From the NCBI RefSeq assembly GCF_001659605.2, contig NC_035171.2, forward strand, positions 25,585,825-25,649,824: a DNA stretch of 64,000 nucleotides. Reading direction: 5' to 3'. Within the stretch, counting starts at the first letter, position 1; each line of letters opens with the position of its first letter. Positions 45,680-58,028 of the stretch are shown in pieces. The stretch is from Manihot esculenta (Eukaryota; Streptophyta; Magnoliopsida; Malpighiales; Euphorbiaceae). The notes beneath the pieces were generated by a model. That model did no database searches. It was not told where the DNA came from and saw only the letters and a program-made list of their open reading frames with translations. Both the position numbers and the translations under genes were made by a program.

Positions 45680-46190
45680 CTCCGCTTTATAGAAGCCAAT
45701 GATAAATATAAATCTACAGGCGTTTCAAGTCTTTCAATGTTGGTGACCAAGTTATGATGTATTTACGCAAGAAACATGGTGGAGGACATAAAAAATTTGA
45801 CTCCAAGAATATTGGTCCATTTTGGATCATTCAAAAGATTAATGATAATGCCTATGTTTTTTATCACTCAAATGAGATGAAAATTTTCAAGACGTTTAAT
45901 GTGGTGAATCTATTTCAGTAGTATCTTACTGATGACAACTCGAGACCGAATTCTTTACAAGTGGAAAGAAATGACACGAAACAACTAGTTTTGAACTCTA
46001 GGGTAGATTTGGATCAAATCTAACTTTTGTTGCCAACGTTCGATAAAGACCCATGATAGCTTTTCGGAAAGAAAATTTCGAAACGCACGACTTTTAAAAA
46101 TGTGACGAGAGTTGCAGGCTGGTCACAAAAGTTTGAGGCGAAAATTCTACCGTTTAGGAGGTCAATTTTACATTTTAATTTTTTTTAAAT
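45680..46190 (+). pseudogene. Gypsy polyprotein C-terminal remnant
   Basis: Reads FNVGDQVMMYLRKKH, then GPFWIIQKINDNAYVF and later FKTFNVVNLFQ, the conserved segment after the gypsy integrase core. Broken by stops, with no LTR visible. It lies 0.4 kb downstream of NPC1. Confidence 0.7.
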
Positions 46191-47109
46191 ATTTTTATAA
46201 TTTTGTATATTAGGATTTTTTTTATTATAAATAGTTTTTCTTGACTATTTGAGATTCACTTTTCAATTTTTAAAAAATTTTAATAAAAATTTTTGGTTTC
46301 TAACCTATCGTTTCTCTTATATTGTATTGTATCGTCTTAAACAAACGATATTGATTAAAATTATTGATAGAGTTTAATCAATTTTTTATCAGATCTAAAT
46401 ATTATAATTACTTAGAAATAAATCCTTATATTTTTTTAAAATAATTTCTACGAATTACTTCTAAAATATTATAATTATTTATTAATTAAATTTTTATATT
46501 TTTATAAATAATTATAATATTTAAATATCAACTAAAAAATAAAAGAGTTTATTCATAAATAATTATGATAGTAAGAAATTCAGTTGAAAAAGTATAGGAA
46601 TTATTTATAAATAATTATAATATTTAAAAATTAATGGGTAAATTACTATAAAGTTTTTGAATTTTTGAAAAAATTTACTGGTATATTTATATTTTAAAAT
46701 TACTCAACTAAAACGTCACTTATATTCTATAAAATTTAAAATATTTATATTATTTTGTCTCTATAATTTTAAATATATCTATAATTTAATTCTTTTAATT
46801 TTAAATATTAATCTATTTAGTACTTTTGGCTGAGGTTATAATAAGTTAACTTCATAATTTTTCTTTTTACAGAATGCCTAAAGAATTAAATTAAAAATTA
46901 CAGAAATTAAACTGAAGATTTCACTAGACTATGGAGATTAAATTGTAGTTTACACTTTTACAAATTACAGCCTATTTCCTTTTTCTTATGTTCCTCTCCT
47001 CCTACTTGTAATTCCGGTTCAAATCGAACAAGGGGGCATCCTGATGCAAAAGGTTGTGGTTAGCTGAAAATATACGCTCGGCAACTTGAAAAATATTCAG
47101 AAGTTAAAA
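46190..47109. other. AT-rich intergenic DNA upstream of the PPR gene
   Basis: Mostly A/T with repeated aaataattataatattt phrases between about 46400 and 46640. No coding region. The PPR promoter must lie here, but no convincing TATA box can be singled out from the AT-rich background. Confidence 0.4.
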
Positions 47110-50100
47110 ATGGAGCCAACAACCAAACTCACAAAAGCTCTGCTCAAAAACACCCACGATCCAAGGCTAGCATGGCACCTTTTCAAGCGCATTCTGTCAC
47201 TGCCCATCTCACCAATCCACCTTCGCCAATCAGTACCCATCATTGCCCGTATCCTCATTCGCGCAAAAATGCTTAAAGAACTCGATCATCTTCATCAACT
47301 ACTTCTTAACTCGCCATTGCTCGAAAACCTGGATCCTTCTCTCGAATCCCTTGTTAGCATTTTAGCTAAATCGTGTCTCTTCGATAAGGCCATTTCACAT
47401 TTTAAGTCCTTGCGGTTACGATTCCCAGAAAAGCCGCCTTCTATATTTCTGTATAATGTTCTCTTGAGATCGTGCATCAGAGAGAATCGTGTGGATTTTG
47501 TGTCTTGGTTGTATAAAGATATGGCTGTTGCAGGTGTATCTCCGGAGACTTATACTTTTAATATTTTGATTGGGTTGCTGTGTGATAGTGGTCGTCTGGA
47601 TGATGCAAGGGAATTGTTCGACAAAATGCCTGAGAAAGGTTGTAAACCGAATGAATTCAGTTTCGGCATTTTGGTTCGTGGATATTGTAGGGCGGGGCTT
47701 GCTAGCAAAGGATTGGAATTCTTAAATGAAATGAGGAGTTCGGGTCTTTTGCCAAATAGGATTGTCTATAATACCTTGATTTCCAGTTTCTGTAGGGAAG
47801 GTAAAATTAGTGCTGCTGAAGAATTGGTGGACAGGATGAGAGAAGATGGTTTATCTCCGGATGTATCTACTTTCAATTCTAGGATATCGGCGCTTTGTAG
47901 TGAAGGGAAGATTCTAGAAGCTTCAAGAATTTTTAGAGATATGCAAATTGATGAAGAGTTGGGGCTTCCTAGGCCTAATGTCATAACGTATAATTTAGTG
48001 CTTATGGGATTCTGTAAAGAAGGAATGTTGGAGGAAGCCAAGACTCTGGTTGAGGCTATGAAAAGAAATAATAACTTGATGAATTTAGAGAGTTATAATA
48101 TTTGGTTGTTAGGTTTGGTCAGGAATGGGAAGCTATTGGACGCTCAGTCAGTTCTAAAAGAGATGCTGGGTGTTGGCTTAGAGCCTGATATATATTCTTA
48201 TAATATTGTTATGGATGGATTATGCAAGAGTGGAATGCTTTCTGATGCAAGAATGCTTATGTATTTAATGATACATAATGGTATTTCACCAGATGCAGTA
48301 ACTTATAGCACTTTACTTCATGGTTACTGTCGTAAGGGGAAGGTGTTTGAAGCTAAAAATATTCTGCATGATATGATTAGAAATAATTGTTCTCCAAATA
48401 CATATACTTGTAACATTTTGCTGCACAGTTTATGGAAGGAGGGCAGAATATCAGAGGCAGAGGAGTTGCTACAGAAGATGAATGAGAAGGGTTATGGCGT
48501 GGATACAGTTACCTGCAATATTGTAATTGATGGTCTTTGCAACAATGGGCAATTGGACAAGGCAATTGAAATTGTAAGTGGGATGTGGATTCATGGTAGT
48601 GCAGCTCTTGGTAATCTAGGGAACTCATTTATAGGCTTAGTTGATAGTAGTAACAGCAGGAAGAAATGTATACCTGATTTGATTACATATTCAACCATAA
48701 TTAGTGGTTTATGCAAGGCTGGAAGGCTGGATGAAGCTAAAAAGAAGTTCATTGAGATGATGGGCAAAAGCTTGCAGCCTGATTCAGCAATTTATGATAC
48801 TTTTATTCATAGCTTGTGCAGAGAGGGAAAGATATCATCTGCATTTCGAGTACTCAAGGACATGGAGAAAAAAGGTTGCAGCAAGACGCTGCAAACTTAT
48901 AATTCATTGATCCTGGGCTTAGGAAGTAAAAACCAAATATTTGAAATATATGGACTCCTTGATGAAATGAAAGAAAAAGGAATTTCTCCTAATGTCTATA
49001 CATATAACAATGTGCTTAACTGTCTCTGTGAAGGAGGGAGAATTAAGGATGCTCCTTCTGTTTTGGATGAGATGCTGCAAAAGGGCATTCCCCATAATAT
49101 TTCTTCCTTCAGAATATTAATTAGAGCTTTCTGCAAGGCTTGTGATTTTACGGCTGCCCAGGAGATATTTGAGATTGCACTGAACATATATGGCCATAAA
49201 GAAGTTCTGTATAGTTTAATGTTCAATGAGCTACTTGTTGGAGGATATGTTTCTGAAGCTAAAGACCTTCTTGAAACTGCCTTAGATAAACATTTTAATT
49301 TAGGAAACTTCCTCTACAAAGACCTCATTGACAGACTATGTAAATATGACAAGTTGGAAGCTGCCAGTGATGTTATACGCAGGTTAATTGCTACTGGATA
49401 TCATTTTGATCCTGCATCATTCATGCCAGTAATTGATGGCTTCAGTAAAATAGGAAATAAGCGTGAGGCAGATGAACTTGCTGAGAGGATGATGGAAATG
49501 GCTTCACAAAGTAGGACATTAAATAAAGCCTACCATAATGCGAGCAATTTCATCCATGACAAAAAAAATAAGGATGGTGGAACTGATTGGCAGACCATAG
49601 TACACAGGTATTTTGATGTACTTTCATTAGATATGAGATATTATCATCTATTTTTCTTCTATGATCTTATTGCTTTCTGTGATTGCTTGGAGCTAGACTT
49701 TCTGTACCCATTTTCTCCTCATATAAGCTCACAGTTTAGTTAAGATATCACCATGTAACTCATGTTCTCAAGTCCCCTTTTTTAAGATCATGGGTAACTA
49801 TTCTTTAAGGTATGCGAAAAAAATCATGGGTCAATCCCTGTTTTTTTATGAGAAATCATTTAGTCCACAAGGATTGATTTAGTCAACAAAATGGTCCCTT
49901 TTTCCAGATTTGCTAATAATTCCCTTACCCTCTTCTTTTTAATTTGAAACAAATACATACTCCAGGTTCCATCGAAATTTCATATATAAGTAATTACTTT
50001 TGCTAAGCTAGATTTGGATGAGAATTTTCAATAATAGCTTGTTGTAGGTTGTAAGAACCCTTTGGAGTCATAGTAGATGCTGTATGCAATTCTTATGCCA

Positions 50101-50285
50101 ATTCTCTTGACATTGTGAGATACTCCTAATTTTGCATATTTTACCTCCTTTTCTACAGAGATGATTGCTGTGGAATTGCACTAAAAGCACTTAAGCAGGT
50201 AGAGAAAGGCTGCGGCCAGGGAAGTGTATCAAATTTGCGGCGCCAGAAGGACGAGTTCTTTGATTACTGGGATGGGAGCAATTAA
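47110..50285 (+). CDS. P-class pentatricopeptide repeat (PPR) protein, two exons
   Basis: Organellar RNA-binding PPR protein; members bind specific transcripts in mitochondria or chloroplasts. Exon 1 is 47110-49607 and exon 2 is 50159-50285, 874 residues in all. I count 19 P-type motifs of about 35 residues (N-P-[YF]-[TS]-YN-L-I-GLC pattern), from about residue 108 to residue 800, without E or DYW domains, so an editing role is unlikely. One motif carries an insert of about 23 residues (about residue 505). Exon 1 could read on to a stop at 49743, but the donor CACAG|gtattt joined to exon 2 gives a conserved-looking tail ending FFDYWDGSN. The first ATG is 47110; an upstream in-frame TTG is not a plausible start. 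It resembles the Arabidopsis At2g17140 protein from memory; orthology is unproven. The short basic N-terminus could be a targeting peptide. Confidence 0.93.
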
Positions 50286-52190
50286 ATGTTGTCTTCCTTG
50301 AGACCTAAGTGGAGATTTGGTAGAACTAGAGACTCTCTTCTCTTGATGATTGTTATTAAATTCCACAACTGAGTGTCCCTATGATTTTAAATGACAGCCA
50401 CTTGAGAATTCCACAGAAATTCCTGCCTGCAATGTGAGAATACAGAGTGGACTTGCCAGACAGTAGGAACCCACTTGGCAGTTTTTGAAAGATTTTTCTT
50501 TTCTTCACCAGTTATCACAAAGATTATATATAAAAATCATAGCACACAACTCTTGTGTTTTGCATCTTGGAGTTGCTGATTCATCGAACATTTGGAGGTA
50601 TCAGTTGACATTCTTGTAGTTCCATTGACCCGGGAAACTCACAGTTGCATGACATAGGCATCAAGGGTTATTATTGTTCTACACATCAAATACAATGGTG
50701 TTCCTGGCCTTCATGCAGGTTGAGTTCTATGTTTTCACTTGCATATAGACTCTGTCATGTTTTCTATTAGGTGGCTTGCTAGACAAAAGGGTTCATGACA
50801 TGTTATCTCATTTGAAAAGGATTAGAATTTTCCAAGCAAGATTTTAAAAATTTTTGGTCTATGTTCATACCTTTTATCCTTCTATTGCTAGTGCTAATAA
50901 TTTAATTCATCTATATTCAGCCCTTTCTTTGTTTTTGCAGGATTGCTAGTTGCAACCCTCGCTAACTGTGCTGGTGTGGAATTAACTGGGCCTTTAAAGC
51001 TACCAGTGAGTTCAGTTCCATTGTTAAACTTCTATACTCTTGTTGCTAACTGTCGTCATGCAATAATTAAATAATTAAATAACACAAGAAAGGAAAAATA
51101 CAATCAAAATTCTGTTAACTCTCTATGTTCATGGCATGCCAAAAACTGTAACGTTAAGGAATCCTTGACAAGATTTCTATATAGTGAAAAAACCCAACTC
51201 CTAACTCTAACCTTGCAATAAAGTCAAATACAAAAAGTACCTGAATTTCATCCTAGAATACACTGTAGCTCCTGCATCTAGGATTTCTAAAGAATGTGTA
51301 ATCGACTAATGAGAATTTGCTCTGATGATAATATAATGTCTATCATTTTGGATTTGTTATTGAATAGACTTGGTCCATGCCCCCACTGTTCTTTTCTACT
51401 TGACCAATGTTGATAATTCTTTGCTTCTTTATTGCAGGAACTTGTACAATATCATAATAATTAGAGTAGGAAGAGTTGCTGAAGGAAGTGAATTAAATGG
51501 TTCATCGGCGTTTAATGAAGCATTGTGTAGTCGAGAAAAAAAAAACTAAGGGATAAGCTGCTGCCATATCAACGTTGTAGCCATTGTGAAGGAATATTTC
51601 CGTTAGAAATAGTTACAGCATGGGCAGGAAGAGAGTTGTAGCTGTTAAGAGTTGTTTAGTTTGTTAACTCTTGTACTTTGTACATGGGGAACAATTGTCC
51701 ATTAGCTATAAATATGATTTGCTAGTTCTTGTACTCTGTAAACGTAAACTGTGTAATCAAGATTCTAATAGGATTTTAGGTAATGGATCTAGTTATGGAG
51801 CAAAATGGTGGAATAAGAGAATCAATAGAAGTGGGTGGAGAGACTTTATTTTTCTTTTTGACCTGTGTTTGTAATAGTATAACCTCATTAAGAGATCATG
51901 AGAATCTCTTGAGTTGAGTATTCAATGACCGTGGTAAAATCTAATCACGTCTTCTTTATTATTTGTGAACTTAAATATAGAGGAAAGAGTTAACCTCTTC
52001 TGATAAACAAGGAAAATTATTAGCATGAGCATAGAGAGTTAACCTTCTACAATTAGGAAAGTGGAAAGAAACACAAAGCAAAAACACAAAGCCTTTTCCC
52101 TACTAACAAATAAAAGATCATGGCAGTAGCTACTAAAAAATAGAAGATCATGACAATAACTGAATCCTCCGAATAAGGCAGCACGTTATC
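50286..52190 (+). other. PPR 3' flank, possible spliced 3' untranslated region
   Basis: No further coding domain. Two segments have good splice borders: 50941-51006 (after tttttgcag, before gtgagttc) and from 51439 (after ttattgcag). They could be non-coding 3' exons of the PPR gene. The stretch 51500-52190 shows nothing recognisable. Confidence 0.35.
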
Positions 52191-53725
52191 AAGACAACAA
52201 CTAGGAATTCTCAATTGCATTTACGACTTGTTTGGCATGCGTACCTTTCTTTCTTTGCATGTGTGAACCTTTTATAAATCTGAAGAGGTCTGTTAACATT
52301 ACTCCCCCCTTCTCCATTACCAAGTGCTTGTCCTTAAGCACACATTTGGAAATTGCTACTCTAAGTGGAAGGCATTTTCCCATGAAGCATCAACCGGTGA
52401 TGAATTGGTCCAGTGAACTAAAACTTCTGTTGTCCAGCTCGCGTGCGAATACCCAAAATAGCCAATGGTTGGGTTGTTTCCTTTTAAGGAGGAATAGGTA
52501 GAGGTGGAAGGCTGCTGGGATGTTATCCTGCTAAGAATTTCTTGAGTTTTGACATACGGAAGATCGGATATAGTCGAGAATCAGTGGGTATTTGTATGCC
52601 ATGGTACCAATTCTTTTCAAAACAATAAAAGGGCCATAATATTTGGATCCCAATTTCTGATTTCGTCTAGTAGCAAGCGGCAGTTGGCAGTATGGTTGAA
52701 GCTTCAATAGTACCTGATCCCCTTCCTAGAATTGGATGTCACGGTGACACGCATCATATTGATGTTTCATCTTTTGTTGGGCTGAGAGAAGATTTTGTCT
52801 TAAGGATGCTAAAAGAGCATTATGATTCTAAAGAGCTAGATCTACAACATCAATGTTTGAGCTTTCTAGACAATATGATAATAGGCGAGGAGGTAGCCTT
52901 CCATAAACTAATTCAAATGGTGTAGTATTTTAAATAGGAATGGTAACTTGTATTGTAACAATATTCTGCCCAAGCTAGCCGGTCCATCCACTTATTGAGT
53001 TGCTCGCTTGTGAAGCACCGAAGATACTTTCAATGGTATGATTAAAAACCTCTGCTTGCCCATTGAGGGTCATATGCACAGCTCAAAGCTAATTTAGTAC
53101 CATATAAGTGAAATAATTCAGTCCAGAAGGCACTGGTGAAGGTGACGTTAAAATTACTCACCACTGGTTCCGAAAACCCATGTAATTTAAAAATATAATG
53201 AAAGAAGAGATGAGCCACACGTACAGTCATATAAAGATGAGGAAGAGGTGGGTAAATTTTAAGAATCTTTCTACAATCACCAGTATTACATTTTTGTCTT
53301 GAATTTGGTAAGTCTCCAATAAAATCTAAGGCGATGTCTATCCAGATTTGTATGGGAATCGATAATGGTTGAAGAAAGTCTGCTGGTTGTAGTGTTTCAG
53401 ATTTGTGATGTTGACATATATTGCAAGTTCTAACAAAATTTTTAACTTGATTTTTCATTCCAATCCAATGGAAGTCCCGACTGTTGCTATACCCCCTTGA
53501 TTATGCAATGCTGCAAGAACTGCTTGGATGGTTGAAGAATTCTTAGGCCAGTAAACTCTATTTTCCTAGGGCAATAGGCCTTGTTTGGAACTCCATTGTA
53601 GGGTTATCGTTCCTTCATGAATTTCCTAAAATTTTTGTTGAATTCTAGGTGATTGTTTTGCTCATGTCTGATGGCATCGAATAAACTAAGTTGAGGCATT
53701 GAGATGGCCATTATAACAACAATAT

Positions 53726-53971
53726 TGTTGGTTTTTGGACAAAGAAGTGAAGAGAAAATCTTATTTATTGCTGTAACATTACAGATATTTAAACAAAAGC
53801 AAAAAGCTGCTAAGATTAACTTTCCCATACTTAGCTAGTACAATTTCACCTAAACAACACTTAGGCCATACTTCACCATGCCATGCTAAGATTACAAGTA
53901 AAGAAAAATATTAAGCCAAAAAGAAAGGACATAATTTTCTGACAGCAGCAAAAATGTCACTGTCATCTTCA
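53726..53971 (-). repeat. 3' LTR of copia C
   Basis: TG...CA ends. In element orientation it starts right after a purine run (aaggaggag) and its first bases form the pol stop codon. Confidence 0.93.
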
Positions 53972-56900
53972 CTCCTCCTTGACATTTTTGCTGGAAACAC
54001 CAAGGCTCCTCCTCAATGTTTCAAATCTGACTTTAGGCAATCCTTTGGTTAAGAGATCAGCAACTTGAACTTCAGAATCACAATGAATGAGCTTCACTTC
54101 TTCTTCTTTCTCTGCTTCTCTAATAAAATGAAATTTGATCTTGATATGCTTGGTTCTGCCATGAAAAACTGAGTTTTTTGCCATTGCTATAGCTGACTGA
54201 TTATCACAGAAGATCACAGTTGCTTCCCTTTGTTCCTGCTTCAAATCTTTCATAATTTTTCTAAGCCAAATGGCCTGATTCACAGCAGCAGCAGCAGAAA
54301 TGTATTTTGCTTCTGCTGTAGACTGAGCTACCACTTCCTGCTTTCTTGAACTCCAGCTAACAGCTCCTGAACCAATAGAGAACATGAATCCTGAGGTGCT
54401 CTTCATGTCATCAACTGAGCCTCCCCAACCACTGTCTGTATACCCAATCAGCTTCACTTCTTGACCAGCCTTGAACCAAATGCCCAAATTACTGGTTCCC
54501 TTCACATACCTGAGAACCCTTTTTGCAGCCTTGAAGTGCCTTTGGCTAGGATTATGCATGAACCTGGATAGCAGGCTGGTTACAAACATAATATCAGGTC
54601 TGGAAGCTGCTAAATACAATAGACATCCAATTACACTTCTGTAAATTGCTGAATCTATTTTTTCTGAATCATCTTCCTTGCTCAATTTCTCATTTTGGGC
54701 TAAAGGAGTGCTGATACTACTGCAATTTTCCATCCCAAACTTCTTGAGTACTTCATTTGCATATTTTTCTTGACAAATGAAGGTTCCATGACTTGTTTGA
54801 TGAACCTCCAATCCAAGGAAGAAGGTCATTTCTCCAAGATCAGTCATCTCAAATACAGACTGCATTTCATTCTTGAATTGTTGTACCAACTCATTGCTAC
54901 TTCCTGTGATCAAAAGGTCATCCACATACAAGGAAACAATTACCAAATCTTCATTCTCAGCTTTAACATACAAAGTAGCTTCACTAGGACTTTTTGTAAA
55001 ACCCAATTTCAACAAATGATCATCCATTCTGCTGTACCAGGCTCTAGGGGCCTGTTTCAACCCATATAAAGCTTTCTTGAGGATGAAAACTTTATCTTCT
55101 TGTCCTTTCTTAATGAAACCAGGTGGTTGCTCCACAAAAATCTCCTCTTGTAGATGACCATTTAGAAATGCAGATTTCACATCAAGCTGATAAATCTTCC
55201 AACATTTTTTAGCAGCCAAGGCAATAAGAAACCTTATTGTATCATACCTTGCTACTGGAGCAAAGGTATCTGTGTAATCCACTCCAAACTGTTGTGAATA
55301 GCCTTTCACAACTAATATTGCTTTGTGCTTATTTATAGAACCATCAGAGTTGAGTTTGGTTCTATAAACCCACTTTACACCAATTACCTTCTTGTTTTTT
55401 GGTCTGTCAACCAAGTTCCACGTTTCATTTTTATTTATCATTTTCAGCTCTTCTTGCATTGCATTCATCCAATTTGGAGATTGCATTGCCTCTTCTAGAC
55501 TTGTTGGCTCCAACAAGGCTATATTAGACCTCTCATAAATTTCTTCTAGAGACCTGGTACCTCTGACTGCAAAATCTGAATCTGAGTCACTTCCATAATC
55601 TGCATCTTCTTGTTCATGAGCTGGTTCTTGATTGAGACAATCAACTCTCTGAATTTGATTATTGTTCATAAGTTCCACTTGTGCCTTTTCCCAATCCCAG
55701 TAAGCTTCTTCATCCACTTTCAGATCTCTGCAAACTATTACACTCTTTGTCTCCATGTTGAACACCCTATATCCTTTTACATTGCTGCCATAGCCCAGAA
55801 AAATCCCAACCTGAGACTTGTGATCCAACTTATCTCTTTTCACAGCTGGAATATGAGCATAGCATATGCTCCCAAAGACTTTTAAATGTTCAATGCAAGG
55901 TTTAACTCCAAACCAGGCTTCAAAAGGAGTTTGTTCTTTTAAAGCCTTCGTTGGTAGTCTATTCAATAGATAGATTGATGTATTTACTGCCTCAGCCCAT
56001 AATTTTTTTGGTAATTTTTTCTCAAACATTAAGCATCTAACCATCTCCATAATTGTCCTGTTTTTTCTCTCACTTACTCCATTCTGCTGTGGAGTGTAAC
56101 TAGTTGTAAATTGATGCTGAATTCCTGCCTCTTCACAAACCTTGCTGAAATTCTTGTTAGCATACTCAGTTCCATTATCAGTTCTGAGTATTTTGATTTT
56201 TGAGTTGCATTGATTCTCAGCTGCAGCTTTGAACTTTTGAAACATCCGTAGCACTTCTGATTTTTGTTGCAAGAAATACACCCAACAGAACCTGGAAAAA
56301 TCATCAATGAAAAGGACAAAGTACTTGCTCCCATTGAGTGAAGGAGAACTCATGGGACCACAAACATCACTGTGAACAAGCTGCAACTTCTCTACTGCCC
56401 TCCATGATTGATTAATAGGAAAAGGAATTCTGGTTTGCTTTCCAAATTGACACACATCACACACTTCAATTGGGGAAAGCACAACAGGCATGTTTTGAAC
56501 TAAACACTTGTCATACATGTGTTTAAGTGCATCAAAGTTGAAGTGTCCAAATCTTCTATGCCAAAGTGCAGATTCATCAACAGAACTAGAGAATGCATGT
56601 GCATTTAACTTATTCCACCTTAAGGAAAAGCTTCTATCTTTCATTTTAACTTGCATTAATTCATTTCCAGCAGGATCCATGATTGTGCATGTCTTATTTT
56701 TGAACAATAAGGAATATTGTTTCTCAAGCATCTGACCAACACTCAGTAAGTTCTGGTCTATATCAGGTACATACAAGACTTCAGAAATTAGTTTTGTACC
56801 TGCTGGAGTTTCAACTGAGATTTCACCTTTGCCCTTGACTTCCAGAAATTCTCCACTTCCTATCTTTACTCTAGAATTGTAGGACTTGTCAAGCTTCTTG

Positions 56901-57016
56901 AATGTCGCAATCTCAGATGTCATATGATGAGTGCAGCCACTGTCAATGAGCCAGGAATCACTGCTGGTTCCAGCTGCACAACAAGTTGCAACAAAGAGCT
57001 TTGCCTCATCTTGCTC
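53969..57016 (-). CDS. pol: Copia C pol (protease, integrase, RT, RNase H)
   Basis: 1015 codons in frame with gag after its TAA; the first ATG in this frame is at 56923, downstream of the protease site. Domains in order: retropepsin with WLIDSG (about 56950), GAG-pre-integrase zinc region (about 56560-56440), integrase core with D, D and E in HSDVCGP, RTDNGTEY and VSERKNR, reverse transcriptase with YVDDLLITGS (about 54920), and RNase H with TDSGWGGSVDD and DNQSAIAMAKN. No frameshift or stop occurs inside. If initiated only at 56923 the protein would lack its protease. Confidence 0.9.
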   Translation of the reverse strand, partial: EQDEAKLFVATCCAAGTSSDSWLIDSGCTHHMTSEIATFKKLDKSYNSRVKIGSGEFLEVKGKGEISVETPAGTKLISEVLYVPDIDQNLLSVGQMLEKQYSLLFKNKTCTIMDPAGNELMQVKMKDRSFSLRWNKLNAHAFSSSVDESALWHRRFGHFNFDALKHMYDKCLVQNMPVVLSPIEVCDVCQFGKQTRIPFPINQSWRAVEKLQLVHSDVCGPMSSPSLNGSKYFVLFIDDFSRFCWVYFLQQKSEVLRMFQKFKAAAENQCNSKIKILRTDNGTEYANKNFSKVCEEAGIQHQFTTSYTPQQNGVSERKNRTIMEMVRCLMFEKKLPKKLWAEAVNTSIYLLNRLPTKALKEQTPFEAWFGVKPCIEHLKVFGSICYAHIPAVKRDKLDHKSQVGIFLGYGSNVKGYRVFNMETKSVIVCRDLKVDEEAYWDWEKAQVELMNNNQIQRVDCLNQEPAHEQEDADYGSDSDSDFAVRGTRSLEEIYERSNIALLEPTSLEEAMQSPNWMNAMQEELKMINKNETWNLVDRPKNKKVIGVKWVYRTKLNSDGSINKHKAILVVKGYSQQFGVDYTDTFAPVARYDTIRFLIALAAKKCWKIYQLDVKSAFLNGHLQEEIFVEQPPGFIKKGQEDKVFILKKALYGLKQAPRAWYSRMDDHLLKLGFTKSPSEATLYVKAENEDLVIVSLYVDDLLITGSSNELVQQFKNEMQSVFEMTDLGEMTFFLGLEVHQTSHGTFICQEKYANEVLKKFGMENCSSISTPLAQNEKLSKEDDSEKIDSAIYRSVIGCLLYLAASRPDIMFVTSLLSRFMHNPSQRHFKAAKRVLRYVKGTSNLGIWFKAGQEVKLIGYTDSGWGGSVDDMKSTSGFMFSIGSGAVSWSSRKQEVVAQSTAEAKYISAAAAVNQAIWLRKIMKDLKQEQREATVIFCDNQSAIAMAKNSVFHGRTKHIKIKFHFIREAEKEEEVKLIHCDSEVQVADLLTKGLPKVRFETLRRSLGVSSKNVKEE

Positions 57017-57934
57017 TTAACTTTCTACAGTTTGAGCTTGATATTCTTCTTGGCTTGGCTTTGACTTGCAAACTTTTTCAATGTGTCCAAATTTTTTACA
57101 AGACCTGCATTGAACACCAGGTTTGTACCAGCAAAATTTCTCCAAATGATTAGTTTGTTTGCAATTTGGACATGGAGGAAACTTCCCTTTTCTTTCTGCA
57201 TTCCTTCTGCTGTCACCTTCTTTTTTATTCCTTCTATCATTAAACTTTTTTCCTTTTGAGTTGAACTGAACTTTCTCTTTGCTTTTCATGACAAGAGCTG
57301 CCTCATTATTGTCTTCTTGCCTCAAATTCCTTCTTTGTTCTGTTGCTTGTAGTGCATTAACAAGCTCTGCTAGTGAAATTTGTGAAAGATCCTTTGAGTC
57401 TTCAAGAGATGAAATTTTGGCTTCAAACCTCTCAGGAAGACTTACAAGAACCTTTTCTACAACTCTCTTGTCTGGAAGATCTTCACCAAGGACCCTGATC
57501 TGGTTCACAACCCTCAAAACTTTGTCAGAGAATTCCTTCACATTCTCTGTTTCTTTCATCTTCAAAGCTTCAAACTCTCTTCTTAGGTTCAAGACCTGCA
57601 TTTGTCTTGTTTTTTCACTGCCTTGAAACTCCTCTTTGAGTCTGTCCCAAGCTTCTTTTCCTGTTTCACATGCCATAATGCGTGTGAATATTGACTCAGA
57701 CACAGCTGAGTGTATATAAGAGAGTGCTTTGAATTTCTTTGCCACTTCTTCAGCATGGTACTTCATTTGTGTGACTGTGGGATTGGTCCTCAATGGAGGA
57801 GGATCAGCTCCTGTTTCTACTGCTTCCCATAAATCTAAGCCTTTCAACAAGGCTTTCATTCTCACAGCCCAAAGTTGATAGTTGTCACCATTGAAGACTG
57901 GTGGTGAAAGTGCTCCAGCATTGCTTGAAGCCAT
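57017..57934 (-). CDS. gag: Copia C gag
   Basis: 305 residues from the preferred ATG at 57934 (opening MASSNAG, then NGDNYQLWAVRMKALL); an upstream in-frame ATG at 57973 is also possible. It forms the capsid-like core of the retrotransposon particle. Residues about 10-200 are the copia gag core; two zinc knuckles follow, CPNCKQTNHLEKFC and CRSCKKFGHIEKVC, both complete CX2CX4HX4C. It ends at TAA 57019-57017 and the same frame continues as pol, so the stop divides what is usually one polyprotein. Confidence 0.9.
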   Translation of the reverse strand: MASSNAGALSPPVFNGDNYQLWAVRMKALLKGLDLWEAVETGADPPPLRTNPTVTQMKYHAEEVAKKFKALSYIHSAVSESIFTRIMACETGKEAWDRLKEEFQGSEKTRQMQVLNLRREFEALKMKETENVKEFSDKVLRVVNQIRVLGEDLPDKRVVEKVLVSLPERFEAKISSLEDSKDLSQISLAELVNALQATEQRRNLRQEDNNEAALVMKSKEKVQFNSKGKKFNDRRNKKEGDSRRNAERKGKFPPCPNCKQTNHLEKFCWYKPGVQCRSCKKFGHIEKVCKSKPSQEEYQAQTVES

Positions 57935-58028
57935 TTTCTGTTCGAAACAGGTTTTTTGGTGGGGTTTTCTCACTTGTTTTCTCTCAACTCCACTGTCCCT
58001 CTAAGAACAAGAGAGCTCTGATACCATT

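Noticed and set aside
47086..47109. PPR start at 47086
   Set aside because: That codon is TTG; the first in-frame ATG is 47110 and begins a typical N-terminus.
49608..49743. Reading the PPR protein to the stop at 49743 as one exon
   Set aside because: The tail is hydrophobic and unlike PPR proteins, while a phase-matched splice to 50159 yields a better C-terminus.
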